Of a stretch of DNA of 64,000 nucleotides, positions 57,491 to 64,000 are shown piece by piece. Source of the stretch: Verpa conica (taxonomy: Eukaryota; Ascomycota; Pezizomycetes; Pezizales; Morchellaceae); NCBI GenBank assembly GCA_033030425.1, contig JAUFSD010000003.1:2294001-2358000 (forward strand), written 5' to 3'. The notes under the pieces were generated by a model that was not told the DNA's origin, did not search any database, and worked only from the letters and a program-made list of their open reading frames with translations. Each line of letters starts with the position of its first letter. Within the stretch, counting starts at the first letter, position 1. The translations under genes were made by a program, and so were the position numbers.

Positions 57491-60400
57491 TGTTGTTTCA
57501 CTTATCTATACCGAAGATGTTTCTTATAGATTTTGCTGGATATGAGGGGGAGGTTTGGCTGATGATACGGTAAAAAAAAAAGGGCCACGCAGCATATTTA
57601 TACATTTTCAGTGTCTAATGTAGACTCATAATTATAAGTCTAACATATTAGTCCTATACCCATGTATCTATGGCACGGGTCAGATTACTGTGTATGAGGC
57701 GTTGAAAAAACACCTCTACTTGTGGGCGGAGCTTTGCTTACTTTGGACATTGTTGTACCAGTAATGACTACTGTTGTTGCGCTACGTTACCCTTATCGTT
57801 AAGCTAGAGGATAACAGAAGAAACAATCCACGTTTAACTTATACAGTTATATGGTACCCGGACCCGGCCCCGGCCGCACACCTACAGGATGTACAATCAT
57901 AAACTACACACTACAGCGAGACATTCAGGGGCACCATCAATTAAACCCCTTCAAACCTCAGGAGACTTCCTAATGTAGCACTCGAGTCCAATTCACGTAG
58001 CTTAAGATATCTAATGACCATGACAAACTGGTAGATTTGCTATAATCTTGGCTAATTGACCCAATGCATATGCACCATCAAAACCGAAAGATCAAATAAC
58101 GCTGGCCCCGAAAATAGACCAGTTAGATATTTATAATAAGAAACTAGAGTTATCCACCGCCCAGTTACCATTAATGCTATGCACATGTAGAGCGTATGAT
58201 AAATATGTACAAGAAGGTAGGCTATGCATGTTGATAGAATACTTTAAATGAAGCTGAGAAGAAAGTATAGATGTCTTTTTTGTTATGTTGTCTGTGTGAT
58301 TACTTTCTTTAATTAGCGAAACAGAAGCACAATGCTAGTGGACCACGAGGCGAGAATGGTACCTATTGCGTTGAGGCACAGTAACAAGCAATGTACACAG
58401 TCAGGGGAACACTAATCCAAACACCTTATATTGACTCTAGAATGTTCAAAGATAATATATCATATTCTAGGGAAAAGCAAGAAGAGCCTAAGAATCTTTT
58501 AGATGTGCTTGAACAAAAAACTATTACTTAGAAGATGCATGCATATGACTAAATTCTCCTCTAAGAAGCCACATTTAGGCATATCGCATAGACACATTAA
58601 GGCAAATATCCAGATTACACACGGACCAGGAATCCTTTATCCAGCGATTATGAGATTTTGAATGACTCTAGTCAAAATTTTATCGATGTTTTCAAATTCT
58701 AAGCTAGTCCACCATGCAAGCACCTAGCCCGCTTAAAGCCAAATATAGTTCTAGCGGCTCTTGTGTACTCGATACCATGTTTGGTGTTCCCCTATTAAAA
58801 ACACATATAACTGCATGGAAGACTTTTAGGTCATAGCATATGAGAGAGACGTTTTTGGTTGACTTTAAGCGCAAGCCACATACCCCTCAGCGGCCCCCAC
58901 GCAGCTTCACCGGAGGAAGGGATAATGCATAGGTTTTCAGGCTCCCACATATTACGGGCACTAAGCCGACACACTGAAGAACGCGGGGACACTTATGTTC
59001 GAGGCTATGCCTCATTTAAAATAAGCTAGTCCTACCTAGCGACTCGAAAGAGCTTGTTGTATGAGCGTGTGGAAAGAAGGAACGGGAAACTAGGATGACC
59101 CACGTGCTTGTGTACGGTAAATATGTTGAACTTAATCTAACTGAACTCCAACCAGGCCTACCGAGCTTCAGTAACTACATATACATGTAGTATGGGCTTG
59201 GACTTCTCCAATGTATCACATCACGCAACTGCGGCCCGACCCGGGCAAAAGAAAAAGAAAAAGAGGATAAGATAAAAATAAAAGCACCGTAGAACTGAAT
59301 TGTTTCTATATTCTTATCTTATGTAATTACAGCTAAAAGTTTGTATATCCCTGAGCTGGACTATATTGACGTATGTAGATACATTTAGGTCCTCTATTAG
59401 TCCTCAATATATCACAATACAGTTTCTATAGACATAGAGTATATCAGACTTTAATACTAAGACGTACACCCTCCTTTGCTATCAGTTACTCTTGTCGGGA
59501 GAGAAGCGATCTAGAAGCTCGGACCTGTAGTCAATCAAACTAATCATATTCAAATAGTGAATTAGGAATAAGCAATACCTCTAACTTTATCGCTAGACTA
59601 TCATAGCGAAAAGGCGATCGAAAAGCCCGATACAGATGTGATACATTAGCTAGCATGTTTGAGCTCTACATGCACAGCTTTTACTCGACCCTAGCTGCTT
59701 CATACTTGTGTAGCACATCTTTTTTGATGCAGATCGAAAATAGTGGTGTCCCATAACCCGGTAAAGCTACCCCTTTCCCGTAGCTCAGGGCTTGTGAGAC
59801 TAGGCTCGGTTTCTACTCTTGTCTTAGGTCACTATCCCATAGTCTGGTGAAGCTCCAAACTTCACGATTTTTTTATTGGCTACCCAGAAATCACTGTGGG
59901 GGGCAGAATTTTCCACGGACTAATGGAAGTTCACTCCCCCCTGAGAAGAGTCTCATTATATAACGAGTTAGCAGCCAATAATCCAATATACAGTCGCAAC
60001 TCGCTATATGTGCCGGATCTCAATATGTTGGACCCTTTGCTGTCCCGTGCGAAATACCCTAGCCAAAAACATTTTCTGCTACAAAATAAATTTGCTATCG
60101 ATTCCTGAATTCTTTGTAAAAAACTTGCTATCCTATACGAAATCCTCTGAATTCTTGGCATCCGTTATATCGAGGTGCGACTGTATTTACGTATCTGCTA
60201 GGCTAGTTATTTGCTCGTGCGGGGTCCGGCCGGGCCACGATGCATTGCACCCCTAAGACTGGCTATTGGCCGTCTATCTTAGGAACAAATAAAGAACAGA
60301 AGAAACACTCGAGATAACTTTAGCGATCATAGAGAAACTCCAAGCTTTCCGCAGGAGTTGCATAACTGCGCCCCCGCCCCCTTGTGGGATTAACTGAGAA

Positions 60401-61314
60401 CCTACACTCCTGTTATATTCTAAAAAAAATATTGATGCAGTATGACAACCTTAAGCACACCTACATCTTCAACTAGTAGCCTCGGACTACATATATAGTA
60501 CTAAGTTGTTTATATATAAGCACAGTGCACAAAAATATATTAGTCGAATTCTCGCACCTTGAAAGAAGGCCCTGCCTATACTTACTGCTCAGTCTTACGC
60601 CCGGTAACCTCAACACATAATTAACTAGAACAAAGTGACTCTTAATCATACGGATGGAGACCGTGTGAAGATTTAAAACGCCAAAATATTGGTATACTCT
60701 AGTTAGATATACATCATTCTTCAATATTCGGGGTATCCATGAAGATCCCACCGAGTGGCCCCTCTATGACTTATTAGGACTTTGAAAATTTTTTCTCTAT
60801 AAACCAGCGCGCTAAGTTAGCCCAGCACATGTAATTTTGACCTTTTTCAACCGAACTGCGCACAGTACAAAACCCTTAACCGACTCGCCATATCTACATT
60901 TTTCGTTTAGCCTTTGAAGTACACAAGTATATTTATAGTTACATTGTGTTGGTATGCTCAGAAACACGCTGTGATTTGAGTCTACACACGCGTACCTACT
61001 GTCCTGCCTAGGAATATATCAGACCGCAGCAGTATGGTATATCACATCATGGCTAGCGTGCTTAAGAAACGTGTACATTACCTCGGGTCTTCTAACGTAC
61101 TCTAGTCTAATCATAACCTCGTATGATATAATAGAAAATATCGTATATAAAACCCCCTATTTTCCTTTTTTTTAAGAAAACTTATTTAGAAAACATGCCT
61201 TATCTACGATCTGGAAGTTCACCCAACCATTCACCCAGTAAGTTATAAAGTGTAAACCTATTAATAGAAGAAATCACGTGGTAAAATCGTTAAAAGATGG
61301 TAGAGCTCCCGCCA
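57491..61314. other. 3.8-kb gene-poor AT-rich region containing a MITE
   Basis: Next to the DUF7029 gene this should include its promoter. No protein gene is recognised. A small transposon-like element lies at 59991-60183, listed separately. Short frames near 59896 and 60473 cover the element or random sequence. Confidence 0.45.
59991..60183. mobile_element. 193-bp MITE with pogo/Tc1-type terminal inverted repeats
   Basis: The left end reads CAGTCGCAACTCGCTATA and the reverse complement of the right end reads CAGTCGCACCTCGATATA, 16 of 18 bases identical. Both ends are flanked by the dinucleotide TA (59989-59990 and 60184-60185), the target duplication of Tc1/mariner-pogo elements. The interior has no transposase frame, so it would be a non-autonomous MITE mobilised in trans. 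The flank at 59954-59972 (CATTATATAACGAGTTAGC) resembles the end sequence in opposite orientation and could be a remnant of a second copy. Confidence 0.7.
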
Positions 61315-62435
61315 TTAATGCAGTAAGTGCATCTGGTTCTCCGTTTTCATAACCCCAATCTCCACATTCCCTAAGATGCTGTAGAGATTAAGTTGACTTT
61401 GAAGATGATTACTAACCCTCATCAAACCAGTAAGCTCCCCCATCAGAAGTGGCTTTTTAGAAGAAAGAAATTGAGCTTCTTGTTCCAGTTTACGGGTAGA
61501 TAGGAGATCGGTCCCGAGTCCGTTGTGCCCACATGGGAAATTTGCCGCTACAGCCCCCATAAAACATTAGCACCTAAGTACTAGCAGTAAGACAGTTCTT
61601 GTGCCTTTTTAAGGATTGATTTTTAAATTCTCGTGCATATAACTTGACTCACAGATGTTGGTGCCCTGATGTCTCGGGTCTTGCCTGATTGGACCTCCTG
61701 GAATTCTCTTTAAGCCATGTTCGGTGGGGTGCACACTGAAATTCCAGTGTTCACCAGTAAGTGAGTAGTACCACTCCTATACAGAAGTTAGAACAAACCT
61801 CTTAGGTCCATCAAAAGATAAAAAAGCCTTCGTCATACCTAGTTATGTAGAGTATAGACTTGATCGTGACCTTCTAGGGAAATAGGGGGTTTGTGTTGAT
61901 ACTTACACCGAAAGACTGCTTAATCTCATGTGTGCTTGCCGACCCATCACTCATGTCACCATTTTTCACAACATATCTCGCAACTAGCTCACGGTAGATT
62001 TCGTCTTATGAGATACGGTTGCTGAGGTATTCGTCCTCTTCCACTTCATTGGTAGTAGGGTCGATGGAAACTCTCACACCAACCTCATCCACCCTAGTTA
62101 AGGCAGCCACAGCCGTGATTTCTTTGCCAAGTGCAGCATCAAAGCGTGTGAGTTCCTCATTGCTCCAGGCGCTGGAACAGCGCAGGAAGAAGGAAAATCC
62201 CGGGCCAGGATCGAGATCCCATATACGCCATCCACATCTCGAGTAGTAACGTACTCGAGAGGAATCACAAATTGCAAGGATTCGACTACAGAAGATAAAT
62301 TAGCAGTGGTACTTGGATACAATATGGGAAAGTATCACATGATGATTCAGGTGTGCGTAGCTTACGAATATGATCACGAATCATCATCTTGATTGTGGCC
62401 GGCTCAAGTCTCCTATGCATAATATGGAGAGGCAT
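61315..62435 (-). pseudogene. Broken five-exon gene of unrecognised family
   Basis: Exons 62435-62366, 62285-62255, 62171-61907, 61776-61653 and 61573-61315 can be joined with consistent phase up to exon 5. Introns have GTAAGC, GTACGT, GTAAGT and GTGAGT donors. The product starts MPLHIMHRRLEPATIKMMIR and includes AWSNEELTRFDAALGKEITA, EWYYSLTGEHWNFSVHPTEH, GGPIRQDPRHQGTN and, in exon 5, AANFPCGHNGLGTDLLSTRK and KPLLMGELTGLM. These read like real, conserved protein, but I do not recognise the family. Two lesions are visible: a TAA at codon 89 (62008-62006), probably replacing a Tyr in RIS-x-DEIYRE, and a frame change near the five-G run at the start of exon 5, where one more G would restore VLWG-GAVAAN. 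It is therefore probably a decayed gene, or contains base-call errors. Confidence 0.6.
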
Positions 62436-64000
62436 TTAATATCCAGAATAATGTGCTTCCTGAGAGATATCTTGGGGTTAACTGTATAAAACGGGTATAT
62501 CAATATTTTCCGGGATATGCTGTGGAACTAGGCTAGCGTCGAATGTGGGGGGTACAGGAATCTTTGTCTACGGATAGCTGGTTGTATGCAGGCCGAAGTG
62601 CTTTTAGGATTATGACTATTTTGTAAATGAAGAGGAGTATCTAGGGAGCTCTTGAAACATAGTAAAGACACTTGATTTTAAATCATGCTATAAGCTTTCT
62701 TGCATGGGTGCTGAGCCCCCCTTGTACATATATGCAATGGTAAATGCATGAATCCAAGTCTCATTTACTACAAGTGAGAAATTCGCCTTTGTTGTTAGAT
62801 CAATTAAGGTCAGTAATTAGACTCTTTCTATGTTAACAACTAGGAGTTATTTCTCTCAAACCATATAGACCTACGCGCGATCAGTGAATAAACATAGTCC
62901 CTAGTCCCAGCTCATGCGTACTGCATATACAGGTAGTAGTAAATGGAGACTTCCATTTACTACACCATACTTTGCACTCCTATGTATAAACTTATAAAAT
63001 CTTATATCAGTCTTCTCATAATAGATGCCTTTCTAGTGGGCTGGATCAATTATCTTATCACAAGATATTTGCGCTATTATTTGCCTAGGGGTTTTCTTGT
63101 TAGTTAGGGGCGACCGAGGATAGAAATACGTATATACTAGCTTTGTGGAAGTTCAAAGTTTAATAGAGGTTCCCTAAAACTCTGTCAGAGCGTACTGTTA
63201 GAGGTATCAAACAATTCTTCTTAACAACCCTTTCGATCGCCCTCGAATCTTTCTTTAAGGGCATCCCAATCCTCGTATCTTATCCTCTATTTCCGGAAAC
63301 GAACCGGGCCGCCATAAATTACTATTAAAGTATAACAGTTTTATTCTGAAGAGCCCTGTTAATATCAATAGAGATTCTTTAATTTTACGTAATGTTTTTC
63401 GATTGCAGACTACATCATTATTATAGACCCTGATCTTAGGGTAGTCGGTTTTGCGCCCTTAGTCTAAGGGGAGACTTTAACCCCCTTCGTTATTTATTAT
63501 CCTGGAACCTCTTTTTGATGGATGGTCACTAATACTTTACGCATTCTTCAAGGCAGTAGGTATTTGAGGGCCCTTAGGCTCGTTTCCATCCCCACCTATT
63601 GCAAGCACTGGAGTTAAGCTGCCATAGGGGCTAGGCACGACTAGGGTGCCCTAGCTCATATTTTTTTAATTTATTTATGGTCATAACCATATATCTCATT
63701 CCATTCTCCTTCATTGCAATGGTTGGTCCTAAGATCTTTCTCTTAATACAGCTTCTTTGCCGTTAGCCCTCAATTTTAAAAGATAAAAATTAAAATTCGG
63801 CACATTGTCTTTGTTATAACTACTTCTTTCTCTAGCTTAGATTTTAGCTACTCTCTTTCTAGTTTTTGTTTTTGGAGTAAGCGGTTGTCGCACTTTTAAT
63901 AATTATTCACAAAACGACTTCCGGTCTAAATATTCAACGGGGTGTCTTGGCAGAAAAAATATAAAAGGAGGGCTTTGTGCTGGTATATCTATTTCCTTAT
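62436..64000. other. AT-rich region to the right edge, no gene seen
   Basis: About 1.6 kb upstream of the broken gene with stops in all frames. I could not identify a gene, RNA or terminal repeat. A relic of a larger element continuing beyond the window cannot be excluded. Confidence 0.45.

Noticed and set aside
59896..60256. Short frames on both strands around the MITE
   Set aside because: They run through the inverted repeats and have no transposase motif.
1..64000. CRISPR arrays, prophage, toxin-antitoxin or bacterial operons
   Set aside because: No direct-repeat arrays or bacterial gene organisation appear; all gene models have fungal-type introns or spacing.

Overview
The window looks like nuclear DNA of a filamentous ascomycete (Pezizomycotina). 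Coding genes are split by many short introns of about 50-85 nt with GT..AG ends and CTAAC/CTGAC-like branch sites. The recognisable proteins are typical of these fungi: a DUF2458 protein, a PEX24/dysferlin-type peroxin, an ERG2 sterol isomerase, F-box proteins, a 7-cysteine metallothionein and a GPI-type DUF7029 protein. Genes are sparse and lie between long AT-rich stretches, one of them nearly 12 kb. That layout resembles the large genomes of Pezizomycetes (cup fungi, morels, truffles), but the placement is an inference only.

Layout. 1-9 kb is gene-dense: a kinase-ankyrin gene cut by the left edge (-), a divergent pair made of a single-span membrane protein (-) and a DUF2458 protein (+), a mitochondrial ribosomal mL50-like gene (+), and an FMN-dependent hydroxyacid oxidase (-) interrupted by one in-frame TAG. 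9-13 kb shows no gene. At 13.2 kb sits a 26-residue metallothionein split by an intron. 14.8-23.3 kb holds the PEX24-like gene (-), a GH18 chitinase-like gene (+) and a 1341-residue disordered protein (-). 23.3-29.1 kb is empty as far as I can see. 29.1-37.9 kb has four plus-strand genes: F-box, ERG2, a proline-rich orphan and a BTB-like protein. 37.9-49.6 kb is the largest gap, with only one weak exon candidate and a tRNA-like relic. 49.6-57.5 kb carries a large F-box/leucine-rich gene and the eight-exon DUF7029 gene. 57.5-64 kb contains a small pogo-type MITE and a broken five-exon gene.

These are independent eukaryotic genes, not an operon. Two touch peroxisomes: the oxidase ends in Ala-Arg-Leu, a PTS1-type signal, and the peroxin is a peroxisomal membrane protein. 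I found no CRISPR, phage or bacterial-type system. The most unusual signals are the single nonsense codon and the GC-AG intron in the oxidase gene, the nine-base last coding exon of the metallothionein, the MITE, the perfect hairpin upstream of the mL50 gene, and the relic gene at 61.3-62.4 kb. Gene models with introns were spliced by hand, checking reading-frame phase at every junction. Domain names rest on recognising motifs, not on database searches.
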